A DNA stretch of 64,000 nucleotides from Acinetobacter sp. ANC 4169 (GTDB lineage: Bacteria; Pseudomonadota; Gammaproteobacteria; Pseudomonadales; Moraxellaceae), in contig NZ_NEGE01000007.1 in the NCBI RefSeq assembly GCF_002135355.1, positions 100,078-164,077 on the forward strand. The letters are read 5' to 3'. The stretch's first letter is position 1; each line of letters begins with the position of its first letter. The position numbers were made by a program, and so were the translations under genes. A model generated the notes under the pieces. That model was not told the origin of the DNA, did not search any database, and worked only from the letters and a program-made list of their open reading frames with translations. Below, in pieces: positions 55,191 to 64,000 of the stretch.

Positions 55191-56183
55191 ATGACTCAAC
55201 ATCAGCTACTTAACAAAGCAACTCCATGGTTCAAAACCTCCGGTCATGGCATGCATGCCCTATTGGTTGCTTGCGCGATGTTGGGTTCAAATGCCGCTTG
55301 GGCTGTGGATCCTTCGGTAAAACAGCTGCGCGTCGGCTATCAAAAAGCTTCGGTGAATTTGGTGATTGCGCAGCAACAAAAGCTGTTTGAACAGGAATTT
55401 CCAAACGCCAAAATCACTTGGAATGAATTTCCAGGTGGTCCGCAAATTTTAGAAGCCCTGGCAGTCGGTTCGATTGATATCGGTGCGACTGGCGATACGC
55501 CACCTGTGTATGCTCAGGCCGGCAACAAGCCATTGCATTACTTTGCTTATGAAACTGCAAAACCTTTGGCTTCTGCCATTTTGGTACCAGGCAACTCCAA
55601 AATTACCCAGCTCAGCCAGTTGAAGGGTAAACGTGTTGGGGTTCATCGCGGTTCAAGCTCACATTATTTATTGGTGCAAGCGGTACGTAAAGCCGGTTTG
55701 CAATGGACTGATATTCAACCGATCTGGCTCAGCCCGGCTGACGCACGTGCCGCTTTCCAGAAAGGTGCTATTGATGCCTGGGCCATTTGGGATCCGTACT
55801 ATGCTGCGGCTCAAGTGGAAGATAAGGCCAAAGTGCTGGCTTCAGGTAAAGGCTTAAGTCCAAATTACACCTTTTATCTGGCTTCAAGTGATTTAGTTAA
55901 AAATCATCCTCAAGCACTTAAAGGCATTATCAAGCAAGTGAACATTGCAGATAAATGGGTACAAAGCAACAAGACTGCGACTGCAAGCCTCTTCGCGCAA
56001 AGCACAGGTCTGAAATCGGTGGTCAGCCAGACTTTTATCCAGCGTCGTCCGAACCCGTCTAATGCTGCTCTGCTCAGCAAAAAAGTGATTGCCGATCAGC
56101 AAGAACTGGCAAACCGTTTTAGCGAACTCAAGATCATTCCGAAATCTATCAATATTCAGCAAGCCGTTTGGGCAGGCAAGTAA
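55191..56183 (+). CDS. Second aliphatic sulfonate substrate-binding protein
   Basis: 330 residues with an AGGGG site. A long signal peptide (about 40 residues, ending SNAAWAVD) without lipobox suggests a soluble periplasmic protein. It is paralogous to the preceding gene product: [56 protein letters not shown] and [28 protein letters not shown]. It probably serves the same permease with a different substrate range. The G-D-T-P-P motif (against G-E-A-P-P in copy 1) is the one usual in SsuA. Confidence 0.9.
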   Translation: MTQHQLLNKATPWFKTSGHGMHALLVACAMLGSNAAWAVDPSVKQLRVGYQKASVNLVIAQQQKLFEQEFPNAKITWNEFPGGPQILEALAVGSIDIGATGDTPPVYAQAGNKPLHYFAYETAKPLASAILVPGNSKITQLSQLKGKRVGVHRGSSSHYLLVQAVRKAGLQWTDIQPIWLSPADARAAFQKGAIDAWAIWDPYYAAAQVEDKAKVLASGKGLSPNYTFYLASSDLVKNHPQALKGIIKQVNIADKWVQSNKTATASLFAQSTGLKSVVSQTFIQRRPNPSNAALLSKKVIADQQELANRFSELKIIPKSINIQQAVWAGK

Positions 56184-56199
56184 TCTAAGGATCAAAGCA

Positions 56200-57375
56200 A
56201 TGAAAATTTTCTGGTTTATTCCTACGCATGGTGACAGCCGTTATTTAGGCACAAGCAAAGGTGCGCGTCAGGTCGATCATGCTTATATGAAACAGATTGC
56301 CGTAGCGGTAGATAACCTGGGTTATGAAGGCGTACTGATTCCAACCGGCCGTTCATGTGAAGATCCATGGATTACCGCAGCCAGCCTGATCGATGCGACC
56401 AAAAACCTGAAATTCCTGGTGGCGTTACGTCCAGGCGTGACCACGCCTGCCCTGGCTGCGCGTATGGCGGCAACTTTTGACCGTTTATCGAATGGTCGTG
56501 TCCTGCTGAACCTGGTGACAGGTGGCGATGAGCAAGAGCTGAAAGGTGACGGCGTGTATGAAGACCACGCGACCCGCTATAAAACTGCAGCTGAGTACAC
56601 CACCATCTGGCGTGAAATTTTAAAACGCTCACACACAGGTGAAAGCTTTAGCTTCAATGGTGAACGCCTACAAGTGGAAGATGCCAAACTGCTTTATCCA
56701 CCGGTACAGCAACCTTATCCACCACTCTGGTTCGGGGGTTCTTCAGATGCAGCCGTAGATTTAGCAACTGACCAAGTCGACACTTACCTGACTTGGGGCG
56801 AGCCACCGGCAGCAGTGAAAGAAAAAATTGAAAATGTCAAAGTCAAAGCTGCTGCTAAAGGCCGTACCTTGAACTATGGTATCCGTTTACACGTGATTGT
56901 GCGTGAAACCAATGAACAGGCATGGGCTGCTGCTGAAGAGCTGATTCAATACGTAGATGATGCAACCATTGCGGCTGCACAACAAAAATTCAAGCAGATG
57001 GATTCAGTCGGTCAGCGCCGTATGGCTGAACTGCACAACGGTGACCGTAGCAAACTTGAAGTGTCTCCGAACCTTTGGGCAGGTGTAGGCCTGGTTCGTG
57101 GTGGTGCAGGTACCGCACTGGTTGGCGATCCTGAAACGGTTGCTGCACGTATTCAGGAATATGCCGACTTAGGTATCGATACCTTCATCTTCTCAGGCTA
57201 TCCGCATCTGGAAGAATCGATTCGTTTTGCAGAATTGGTATTCCCCTTACTGCCTTTAGAAACCCGCAAAAAACTGGCTCAACCGAACTTGACTGGTCCT
57301 TTTGGCGAAATCGTGGCAAATAACTACGTTGCAGATGAAGCTAAAAAGGAAGTTAAACATCAGGAGCCGGCTTAA
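56200..57375 (+). CDS. ssuD: FMNH2-dependent alkanesulfonate monooxygenase
   Basis: 391 residues from ATG 56200 ([17 protein letters not shown]), with TAAGGA upstream; an earlier frame overlapping the binding-protein gene is not a start. Bacterial luciferase-like TIM barrel: [58 protein letters not shown] and [24 protein letters not shown]. It releases sulfite from C2-C10 alkanesulfonates using reduced flavin. No ssuE reductase lies in the operon, so the flavin supply is elsewhere. Its TAA overlaps the ssuC ATG (TAATG). Confidence 0.96.
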   Translation: MKIFWFIPTHGDSRYLGTSKGARQVDHAYMKQIAVAVDNLGYEGVLIPTGRSCEDPWITAASLIDATKNLKFLVALRPGVTTPALAARMAATFDRLSNGRVLLNLVTGGDEQELKGDGVYEDHATRYKTAAEYTTIWREILKRSHTGESFSFNGERLQVEDAKLLYPPVQQPYPPLWFGGSSDAAVDLATDQVDTYLTWGEPPAAVKEKIENVKVKAAAKGRTLNYGIRLHVIVRETNEQAWAAAEELIQYVDDATIAAAQQKFKQMDSVGQRRMAELHNGDRSKLEVSPNLWAGVGLVRGGAGTALVGDPETVAARIQEYADLGIDTFIFSGYPHLEESIRFAELVFPLLPLETRKKLAQPNLTGPFGEIVANNYVADEAKKEVKHQEPA

Positions 57376-58190
57376 TGAGCAAAACCATTTCTGCTGAAGC
57401 CGTGGCCAAAACCAAGGTTTCACGTGGAACACAATTTGGGCAGCGTTTGCTGCCCTGGTTGTTCCCGATTGCACTGATTCTGGTCTGGCAAATTGCCTCT
57501 ATGACCAGTCTGTTAGAGAGCCGTATTTTACCAGCGCCTACTGCGGTAGTCAGTGCATTCTGGCAGCTGCTGATCAGTGGTGAACTTTGGCAACACGTGA
57601 AAGTCAGTGCCGGTCGTGCCCTGCTTGGCTTATTGGTCGGTGGTGGTTTGGGTCTGCTGCTCGGCCTGCTGAACGGTTCTTCTAAAACCGCGTCAACCCT
57701 GCTGGATACCACTTTACAGATGATCCGTAATATCCCGGCTTTGGCACTCATTCCTTTGGTGATTTTATGGTTCGGGATTGATGAATCAGCCAAGCTGTTT
57801 TTGGTTGCAGTCGGTGTGTTCTTCCCGCTGTATATCAATACCTATCACGGCATTCGTTCGGTTGATCCGCAATTAATCGAAATGGGCAAAAGCTACGGTT
57901 TAACCCGCTGGCAGTTATACAAAGAAATTATTTTACCGGGTGCGATGCCGTCGATTCTGGTTGGTTTACGCTTTGCACTGGGTCTGGTCTGGGTGCTGCT
58001 GATTGTGGCCGAAACCATTTCTGCACAGTCCGGCATTGGTTATATGACCATGAATGCCCGTGAATTCTTGCAAACTGACGTAGTTTTGGTGGGGATTTTA
58101 CTTTACGCCCTGCTGGGTAAACTGGCTGATGTACTGGCCGTCGGTTTAGAAAAATACCTGCTGCGTTGGCATGCGGGCTATCAACAATAA
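57375..58190 (+). CDS. ssuC: Aliphatic sulfonate ABC transporter permease
   Basis: 271 residues with six membrane helices. The permease signature EMGKSYGLTRWQLYKEIILPGAMPSILVGLRFALGLVW contains the EAA-type loop that docks the ATPase. The NIPALALIPLVILWFGIDESAKLFLVAVGVFFPLYINTYHGI stretch is characteristic of SsuC/TauC. Translationally coupled to ssuD by a one-base stop-start overlap. Confidence 0.95.
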   Translation: MSKTISAEAVAKTKVSRGTQFGQRLLPWLFPIALILVWQIASMTSLLESRILPAPTAVVSAFWQLLISGELWQHVKVSAGRALLGLLVGGGLGLLLGLLNGSSKTASTLLDTTLQMIRNIPALALIPLVILWFGIDESAKLFLVAVGVFFPLYINTYHGIRSVDPQLIEMGKSYGLTRWQLYKEIILPGAMPSILVGLRFALGLVWVLLIVAETISAQSGIGYMTMNAREFLQTDVVLVGILLYALLGKLADVLAVGLEKYLLRWHAGYQQ

Positions 58191-58200
58191 GGAATAAGAC

Positions 58201-59010
58201 ATGACTGATTTAAGCATCGGGCGTCATGCTTCTGAAGAACGCTCAATACCGCAACAACCGGACCATACAGATATCAATCCTAACGCTGTCGTGGGTGCAG
58301 AAATTCTGATTGAACAGCTGCATAAATTCTATGGTGAAGTGAAAGTTCTGGAAGATCTGGACCTGCACATTCAACCGGGTGAATTCCTGGCCATTGTTGG
58401 ACGCAGTGGCTGTGGTAAAAGTACCCTGCTGCGTCTGATTGCCGATTTGGAACAACCCAGCTATGGCGAAATCAAGTTTAAGTCAGCGCGTCATATTCGC
58501 GAAGGCATCACCAGTGATGACATCCGGGTCATGTTCCAGGACCCACGGCTTTTGCCATGGCGGAGTATCGAGCAAAATGTACAATTGGGTTTAGCCAAAG
58601 AGCATCAAGGCAATGCCTCTACCCTGCTAGAAAAAGTCGGCCTGAAAGAAAAGGCAGGACTCTGGCCATCACAACTTTCAGGTGGTCAACGTCAGCGTAC
58701 TGCCCTTGCCCGTGCCTTATCGCATAAGCCTCGTATCTTGCTGCTAGATGAACCTTTGGGTGCGCTAGATGCACTCACCCGTTTGGACATGCAGAACCTG
58801 ATTGAAAAACTCTGGACCGAGCAAGGCTTTACCGCAATTCTGGTGACCCATGATGTTAGCGAAGCGGTTCAACTGGCTGACCGCATTATCCTGTTAGATA
58901 AGGGACACATTGCCCAGCAGTTTAAAGTCGATTTGGCCCGACCACGTAAAAAGGATTACGCATTTACTGAACTCGAGCAACAGGTGCTGAATGCGGTACT
59001 GGCAACCTGA
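58201..59010 (+). CDS. ssuB: Aliphatic sulfonate ABC transporter ATP-binding protein
   Basis: 269 residues; its AAGGA site overlaps the ssuC stop. An N-terminal extension of about 30 residues precedes the nucleotide-binding domain: [20 protein letters not shown] (Walker A), [17 protein letters not shown] (Q-loop), [19 protein letters not shown] (signature), [12 protein letters not shown] (Walker B) and [15 protein letters not shown] (switch histidine). All motifs intact. Last gene of the ssu operon; no obvious terminator follows. Confidence 0.95.
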   Translation: MTDLSIGRHASEERSIPQQPDHTDINPNAVVGAEILIEQLHKFYGEVKVLEDLDLHIQPGEFLAIVGRSGCGKSTLLRLIADLEQPSYGEIKFKSARHIREGITSDDIRVMFQDPRLLPWRSIEQNVQLGLAKEHQGNASTLLEKVGLKEKAGLWPSQLSGGQRQRTALARALSHKPRILLLDEPLGALDALTRLDMQNLIEKLWTEQGFTAILVTHDVSEAVQLADRIILLDKGHIAQQFKVDLARPRKKDYAFTELEQQVLNAVLAT

Positions 59011-59390
59011 TCTTTTATTGCTTAAATCAAGATTTGCAATGAGCGCTTATCAATCCGATTTGATTTGCGCTGATCTCAAGATGATGTAAGGTTAAGGCCA
59101 GCAGATTCTTTAATTTTATTTAAGGATGGCTGCTTGCTCAAAATATGAAACTGCCTCTCTGGCATAAAAATTTAAATTTAATCTTATTGAAACCCCTGAG
59201 GATATCCATAGCGTACTAAACAGCCATCTTCCGGCTTTAACTTTTTACTTTTGTTGAATTTATCGTAATTTCATAGCTCATCTACAAAATAAATCGTCAT
59301 TATTCATAAAATTAAAACTTTTGCTTATGCACAAATCTGATGATTTGCCGTACAATTTGTTTTTCCCCCTTTAATTTTTTAAATGTGCCA
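59011..59390. other. 380-base gap between ssuB and the RutR-like gene
   Basis: Contains an inverted repeat GATGGCTG (59125-59132) and CAGCCATC (59221-59228), enclosing about 90 bases that include CTTGCTCAAAATATGAAA, a possible worn copy of the dispersed repeat. No gene and no clear terminator. The promoter of the regulator must lie in the last 150 bases, which are very AT-rich. Confidence 0.45.
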
Positions 59391-60005
59391 ATGGAACAAA
59401 AAAAGAGTACTCAAAAAAGACATCAATTGCTGAGTGCAGCACTCGATGTATTTTCCCTTTACGGTTTTAATGGGGCAAGCTTAGACGAGATTGCTCAAAT
59501 TGCTGAAATGCATAAATCAAATATTTTCTATTATTATGAGAATAAAGAAGCTTTATATGTAGAAGTGCTGACCACTGTTTTACAGAAATGGCTTGCTCCA
59601 CTGCAAATGCTAGAATCCGAGCTGGAACCAGAAGAAGCTATTAGCAACTATTTAATGCAAAAGATTGAGGTTTCTCGCACTCAACCGAAAGCATCCCGAC
59701 TGTTTGCTTTGGAAGTGATTCAAGGTGCGCCGCATATCTTGCCGATTCTAAAAGGTCCTTTAAAGAAACTGGTCAAGCGCAAAGCCAAAGTCATCAGCAT
59801 GTGGCAGGAACAGGGTAAAATTGCCAAAGAAATTGATCCTGAACTGCTTATTTTAAATATTTGGGCCATCACCCAAAACTATGCCGATTTTGCCACCCAA
59901 ATGGAAATGGTCACCGGTAAAACCTTGCGTAACCGTTCAATGCAGCAACGTTGTATTCAACATACTGTACACATGATGTTATATGGGGTTATCCCTCGTT
60001 CATAA
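59391..60005 (+). CDS. TetR-family regulator, RutR-like
   Basis: 204 residues from ATG 59391 (MEQKKSTQKRHQLLSAALDVF). Helix-turn-helix: GASLDEIAQIAEMHKSNIFYYYENKEALYVEVL. The C-terminal part (SRLFALEVIQGAPHILPILKGPLKKLVKRKAKVISMWQEQGKI and LILNIWAITQNYADFATQ) resembles the RutR/YcdC C-terminal domain, which in E. coli binds uracil. No pyrimidine genes are nearby; the neighbours are the ssu operon and a nucleosidase-like gene, so the target is open. Confidence 0.85.
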   Translation: MEQKKSTQKRHQLLSAALDVFSLYGFNGASLDEIAQIAEMHKSNIFYYYENKEALYVEVLTTVLQKWLAPLQMLESELEPEEAISNYLMQKIEVSRTQPKASRLFALEVIQGAPHILPILKGPLKKLVKRKAKVISMWQEQGKIAKEIDPELLILNIWAITQNYADFATQMEMVTGKTLRNRSMQQRCIQHTVHMMLYGVIPRS

Positions 60006-60084
60006 ACCTTAAATTATCGTCAACGATAATTTTGGCATACGACCATAGCTCCCTATGGTCGCCGAATTACCATTCTTAACCGCT

Positions 60085-60648
60085 TTATTTTATCATTTGA
60101 TACAATTCTGACAGCTTTTGCGCCCCCAATAATAAATTTTCTTCCCAATCCAGATGCGCAGTTTCATTGGCCCCATCGGTAATATATTTCACTGAAATAA
60201 ATCGTACGCCCAGTTTCTTGCAGACTTTGGCCATCGCATAGCCTTCCATGTCCACCAAATTGCACGGCACTTTGGGCAATCCTGTTTCAAAGCTATCCCC
60301 CGTTCCGCAAATGCCTTGAGGCAAATGCTGAAAATAGGACTGCAAATGAATTTCCGCAGGATGATCATGATCCATCGGCGTCACACCGACTGCAAAACCG
60401 AGGGGCGATACATCCATATCGCGTTGCACAAAGGTACTCACTTCCACCAGCTCATGTGCATTAAAATGTGAACTTCCCGCAGTGCCCAGGTTGAGCAAGG
60501 TCTTGCAACCGGTCTTGTGAATCACTTCAAAGGCTTTAAATGCCGCATTGACTTTACCAATACCGCTGTAATGTACTTCGATGCCTGCCTGTTCAAACAG
60601 ACCTTTAGATTCATTCGGCAATGCCATAATTAAAGCCAAGTCAGACAT
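60085..60648 (-). CDS. Nucleoside phosphorylase / MTA-SAH nucleosidase-like protein
   Basis: 187 residues from ATG 60648, with AAGG 7 bases upstream; a frame from 60687 is longer but without site. Phosphorylase-I fold: LALIMALPNESKGLF, the TLLNLGTAGSSHF loop, CNLVDMEGYAMAKVCKKLGV (the ME-Y ribose-binding motif) and SVKYITDGANETA, where the aspartate is the catalytic acid. Shorter than E. coli MtnN (232). Probably hydrolyses a purine nucleoside or thio-nucleoside; exact substrate unknown. Convergent with the RutR-like gene. Confidence 0.8.
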   Translation of the reverse strand: MSDLALIMALPNESKGLFEQAGIEVHYSGIGKVNAAFKAFEVIHKTGCKTLLNLGTAGSSHFNAHELVEVSTFVQRDMDVSPLGFAVGVTPMDHDHPAEIHLQSYFQHLPQGICGTGDSFETGLPKVPCNLVDMEGYAMAKVCKKLGVRFISVKYITDGANETAHLDWEENLLLGAQKLSELYQMIK

Positions 60649-60972
60649 AGCGAAACCTTGTGTATGTGCAAATTTTAAAGTGTGCACATTAGAAAAGAAT
60701 TAGCGAATGAGTGCAAATTTAAAATCGTGATCATCCTTGTGCCTAAGCCTTTAATACATCCTGATTCACTTGAATATTTAAACTGACTGATCTGTTGTTC
60801 AAGCATTTCAATGTCCTTCAACGCTATTGATCTTCTGCGTTCTGATCTTTTTCAAACACTATTTTTTTGACAAAGATCCAATATTTTTTTGTATGAAAAC
60901 ACAACAACAAGACGAACGGCTAAGATTATGGCAATATATAGCCCTGATAATTTTTCACTTATTGATTTGCCC
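60649..60972. other. 324-base divergent gap before ribF
   Basis: AT-rich promoter region for two divergent genes. I looked for an FMN riboswitch before ribF and saw none of its conserved G-rich blocks. TGTGCA occurs twice within 20 bases next to the nucleosidase-like gene. Nothing else could be supported. Confidence 0.5.
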
Positions 60973-61974
60973 ATGAAGCTGCTCCGCCTGAATGCTTTAG
61001 CGCCAGATTTTCAATTGCCAAAAACTGCCGTGACCCTTGGTAATTTCGACGGCGTACATTTGGGTCATCAGGCAATGATTGCACAATTAAAACAACTCGC
61101 CGCAGCACAAAATCTAAAAACCCTGGTGATGATTTTTGAACCGCAACCTCTGGAATTTTTTAAAGGGTATGAAGCGCCGCCACGGATCACCTCACTACGT
61201 GAAAAAGTCGAATATCTCACCGAGCTGGGTGTCGACTATATTGCGGTCGCCAAATTTGATAATCATTTCCGCAGCTTAAGTGCTGAAGAATTTGCCGACA
61301 TTTTAAAACACAAACTCAATGCCGATTCCCTGGTTTTAGGCGACGACTTTCATTTCGGTAAAAACCGCCAAGGCAATAGTGAATTTTTAAAAAATTATGG
61401 TTTTCAGGTGACCAATTTAAGCACCGTAGCCTTAGCGGGTGAACGGATCAGTTCCACCCGAATCCGCCAGACGCTACAAGCGGGTGATTTAGCCTTGGCG
61501 GCCAAATTGCTGGGACGTCCCTATAGCATCACTGGTCGGGTACAATATGGTGATCAAATTGGACGAACAATTGATTTTCCTACTATTAACGTTTCCTTAA
61601 ACCGCCATAAACCGTGTTTAAACGGAATTTACGGCGTAGAAGTGGTGTGTGAAACCGAATCGTTAAAAGATAAAGTAAAAGCTGACCACCCTGAAAAACT
61701 AGGCATTGCAGGTTATGAACCCACTGCCCTGTTTGGTGCAGGACATGTAGGAACACGACCGGCCATCAAACAAGTCCATCCGGAATGGCGATTAGAAGTA
61801 CATTTTCCTGATGTTTCTGCTAATCTGTATGGCCTGTTAATGCGGGTGATATTCTTGAACTATTTACATGGTGAAAAGGACTACCCTTCGCTTGAAGCAT
61901 TGAAAGCGGGAATTGACGATGATGTAGAAAAACTGCTTGAGTTTAGACACAACACCCCCAATTTTCCCTTTTAA
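60973..61974 (+). CDS. ribF: Bifunctional riboflavin kinase / FAD synthetase
   Basis: 333 residues from ATG 60973 (MKLLRLNALAPDFQLPKTAVTLG); frames from 60889 add unlikely residues. FAD-synthetase half: TLGNFDGVHLGHQAMI (nucleotidyltransferase HxGH), then LVLGDDFHFGKNRQGN and ISSTRIRQTLQAGDL. Riboflavin-kinase half: GRVQYGDQIGRTIDFPTINV and a C-terminal helix SLEALKAGIDDDVEKLLEF. Between the kinase strands there is an insert of about 20-25 residues (around ESLKDKVKADHPEKLGIAGY) relative to E. coli. It precedes ileS, the common ribF-ileS order. Confidence 0.94.
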   Translation: MKLLRLNALAPDFQLPKTAVTLGNFDGVHLGHQAMIAQLKQLAAAQNLKTLVMIFEPQPLEFFKGYEAPPRITSLREKVEYLTELGVDYIAVAKFDNHFRSLSAEEFADILKHKLNADSLVLGDDFHFGKNRQGNSEFLKNYGFQVTNLSTVALAGERISSTRIRQTLQAGDLALAAKLLGRPYSITGRVQYGDQIGRTIDFPTINVSLNRHKPCLNGIYGVEVVCETESLKDKVKADHPEKLGIAGYEPTALFGAGHVGTRPAIKQVHPEWRLEVHFPDVSANLYGLLMRVIFLNYLHGEKDYPSLEALKAGIDDDVEKLLEFRHNTPNFPF

Positions 61975-62038
61975 ATCCCAGATTTTTTTATTGTAAAACG
62001 CGTCAGCCTAAGACTGATTAAATTGGAAGACAACTTGC

Positions 62039-64000
62039 ATGAGCGATAAGCAAACTCCTGAAAATGCAGTGGATTACAAAGCCACGCTAAACCTCCCAGG
62101 TACCGAATTTGCAATGAAAGCAAATCTCGCAGTACGTGAAGCAAAATGGTTAGAAGAGTGGTATGCCGACAACATTTATCAGCAGATTCGTGCGTCGCGT
62201 ATTGGCAAGAAAAAATATGTACTTCATGACGGCCCTCCCTATGCCAATGGTCAAATCCATTTAGGTCATGCAGTCAATAAAGTGCTGAAAGATATCATCA
62301 TCAAAAGCCGTGTGATGGATGGCTTTGATGCACCTTATGTTCCGGGTTGGGACTGTCATGGCCTTCCTATCGAACTCAAAGTAGAAGAAAAAGTCGGTAA
62401 AGTCGGCGTGAAAGTGGATGCGTCTACTTTCCGTAAAGCCTGCCGTGAATATGCCTATACTCAAGTCGAACTACAAAAGAAAGACTTCATACGTATGGGC
62501 GTGTTTGGTGACTGGGACAATCCTTACCTCACAATGAACTTCAAACAGGAAGCCGACATTGTTCGCTCGCTGGGTGCCATTGCCAAAGCCGGTCATATTG
62601 AACCGGGCTTAAAACCTGTGAACTGGTGTCTGGACTGCGGTTCGGCATTGGCTGAAGCAGAAGTTGAATATGAAGATAAAAAATCTGATGCCATCGACGT
62701 GGGTTTCACTGTTGTTGATCTTGCTGACTTATCTGCACGCCTAGGTGTAACCGTTGCCGATTCAACAGACATCGTGATCTGGACCACTACCCCTTGGACG
62801 CTTCCTGCTAACCAGGCGGTTGCCCTGCACGCAGAAATTGAATACCAGTTGGTCAAAGCACGTGGTGAAGATAAAGCTGCACAAAACTTTATCTTGGCCA
62901 AAGATTTGGTTGAATCTGCCACTGAACGTTATGGTTTTAACACTGTTGAAGTGATTGCAGATTTTGCCGGTAGCAAACTTGAAAATCTTGTTCTTCAACA
63001 TCCTTTAATTAGCGATCGTCAAGTACCCGTAATTTTAGGTGAACACGTTATCGCTACCAGCGGTACTGGTGCAGTACATACTGCGCCTGGCCATGGTGTG
63101 GACGATTATAAAGTTGGCCTACTGTATAACTTGAAAGTTGACAATCCTGTGGGTGGTAATGGTGTGTATTTGCCTACTTCACCAATTTTTGCCGGTGAGC
63201 ACATTTATAAAGCCAACCCTAAAATTATTGAAGCATTAAGTGAAGCGGGCAAACTTTGGGCACATCACCCAATCAAGCACAGCTACCCGCACTGCTGGCG
63301 CCATAAAACCCCGATTATCTTCCGTGCGACACCACAATGGTTCATTAGCATGGATGCCAAAGGCCTACGTCAAAATGCACTCAATGCAATTGAAAATGAC
63401 ATCAGCTTTGTACCGGATTGGGGTAAAAACCGTATCCAATCAATGATCGAAGGCCGTCCGGACTGGTGTATTTCACGTCAACGTACTTGGGGTGTCCCAA
63501 TTCCGTTCTTCGTGCATAAAGATACCAATGAATTGCATCCACGTACTCCGGAATTGACCGAAGAAGTGGCGAAACTGATCGAACAGGAAGGGATTGATGG
63601 TTGGTATAACCGTGATGCTTCTGAGTTCATCGGTGCAGACGCCGAGCAATACAATGCCGTACGCGATACCCTGGACGTGTGGTTCGACTCCGGAACAACC
63701 CACTTTGCCGTGCTTCGTGAACGTGAAGAATTGACTGACCCTGCGGATTTGTACCTGGAAGGTTCAGACCAGCACCGTGGCTGGTTCCAGTCTTCATTGC
63801 TCACCTCAATTGCCATCAATGAACGTGCCCCTTATAAAGGCCTGTTGACGCATGGTTTCGTGGTCGATGAGAAAGGTCGCAAGATGTCGAAGTCGATCGG
63901 TAACGTAATCACACCGCAGGACATCATTAAAGATATGGGTGCAGACGGTTTACGTTTCTGGATCGCCTCTGCGGATTACCGTTATGAAATGACGGCGGGT
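62039..64000 (+). CDS. ileS: Isoleucyl-tRNA synthetase, 3' end outside the window
   Basis: 654 codons are visible from ATG 62039 ([20 protein letters not shown]) with the frame open to the last base; about 290 residues are missing. Class I signature HLGH occurs in [19 protein letters not shown]. Next come [25 protein letters not shown], the editing domain [13 protein letters not shown] and [17 protein letters not shown], then [11 protein letters not shown] and the KMSKS loop ([10 protein letters not shown]) near residue 617. No T-box or other leader structure was seen. Confidence 0.96.
   Translation, partial: MSDKQTPENAVDYKATLNLPGTEFAMKANLAVREAKWLEEWYADNIYQQIRASRIGKKKYVLHDGPPYANGQIHLGHAVNKVLKDIIIKSRVMDGFDAPYVPGWDCHGLPIELKVEEKVGKVGVKVDASTFRKACREYAYTQVELQKKDFIRMGVFGDWDNPYLTMNFKQEADIVRSLGAIAKAGHIEPGLKPVNWCLDCGSALAEAEVEYEDKKSDAIDVGFTVVDLADLSARLGVTVADSTDIVIWTTTPWTLPANQAVALHAEIEYQLVKARGEDKAAQNFILAKDLVESATERYGFNTVEVIADFAGSKLENLVLQHPLISDRQVPVILGEHVIATSGTGAVHTAPGHGVDDYKVGLLYNLKVDNPVGGNGVYLPTSPIFAGEHIYKANPKIIEALSEAGKLWAHHPIKHSYPHCWRHKTPIIFRATPQWFISMDAKGLRQNALNAIENDISFVPDWGKNRIQSMIEGRPDWCISRQRTWGVPIPFFVHKDTNELHPRTPELTEEVAKLIEQEGIDGWYNRDASEFIGADAEQYNAVRDTLDVWFDSGTTHFAVLREREELTDPADLYLEGSDQHRGWFQSSLLTSIAINERAPYKGLLTHGFVVDEKGRKMSKSIGNVITPQDIIKDMGADGLRFWIASADYRYEMTAG

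Noticed and set aside
60012..60060. Two hairpins (ATTATCG/CGATAAT and GACCATAG/CTATGGTC) after the RutR-like gene
   Set aside because: Neither has a convincing U-run on either strand, so I did not call a terminator; they may still act as weak ones.
60649..60972. FMN riboswitch before ribF
   Set aside because: The conserved G-rich blocks of the RFN element are absent.

Overview
The window is a chromosomal segment of a gamma-proteobacterium, almost certainly an Acinetobacter species (Moraxellaceae). The protein sequences match Acinetobacter versions of ParE, ArgS, Psd, SerB, PurC and RibF as I remember them, intergenic DNA is AT-rich, and gene neighbourhoods are typical of the genus. I saw no rRNA, tRNA, CRISPR array, prophage, integron or insertion sequence. 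Most of the window is housekeeping core genome, coding on both strands with short operons and many convergent pairs sharing a bidirectional terminator.

Layout. 1-4026: tail of a diguanylate cyclase, then a minus-strand operon (ankyrin protein, outer-membrane protein, dsbD, glutathione transferase). 4.1-10.5 kb: a ribosome-hibernation factor, a Tsx-like nucleoside channel, an acetyltransferase, the yqiA-parE pair and an alpha/beta hydrolase. 10.6-18.3 kb: gshA-dsbB, DUF924, a lipoprotein, DUF445, argS and a SPOR protein. 18.3-30.5 kb: a repeat-rich gap, sulfurtransferase-psd, pncB, a periplasmic catalase with an ankyrin partner (katB-ankB type), dtd, an SCP2 protein, serB divergent from an Smp-like membrane protein, a BASS transporter and pncA. 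30.7-36.5 kb: an MFS permease, dapA-bamC-purC (same order as in E. coli), a strong small-RNA candidate, and rarA. 36.8-44.0 kb: a PAS-GGDEF-EAL protein, YcgN-like protein, a 52-residue DUF1328 protein, murJ, ampD divergent from nadC, and rph. 44.2-47.3 kb: a fatty-acid desaturase and its ferredoxin reductase, divergent from a DesT/FabR-like TetR repressor, with operator-like palindromes between them. 47.4-53.5 kb: dsbA, ubiG-mupP-yciK, small ORFs, two RcnB-like proteins and argA. 54.2-59.0 kb: an alkanesulfonate operon with two tandem binding proteins (ssuA-ssuA2-ssuD-ssuC-ssuB). 59.4-64.0 kb: a RutR-like regulator, a nucleosidase-like protein, ribF and the 5' two thirds of ileS.

Functional themes. 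Periplasmic disulfide chemistry (dsbA, dsbB, dsbD), glutathione synthesis and use (gshA, GST) and peroxide defence (catalase) recur. NAD metabolism appears three times (pncA, pncB, nadC). Peptidoglycan export and recycling is represented by murJ, ampD and mupP.

The most interesting non-coding signals are (i) an intergenic transcription unit between purC and rarA with its own promoter, three stem-loops and a C-rich loop whose sequence is exactly complementary to the ribosome-binding site of the Tsx-like channel gene in this window; (ii) DesT-like operators over the desaturase promoter; and (iii) a dispersed palindromic repeat present in at least three gaps, one pair of copies showing compensatory changes.
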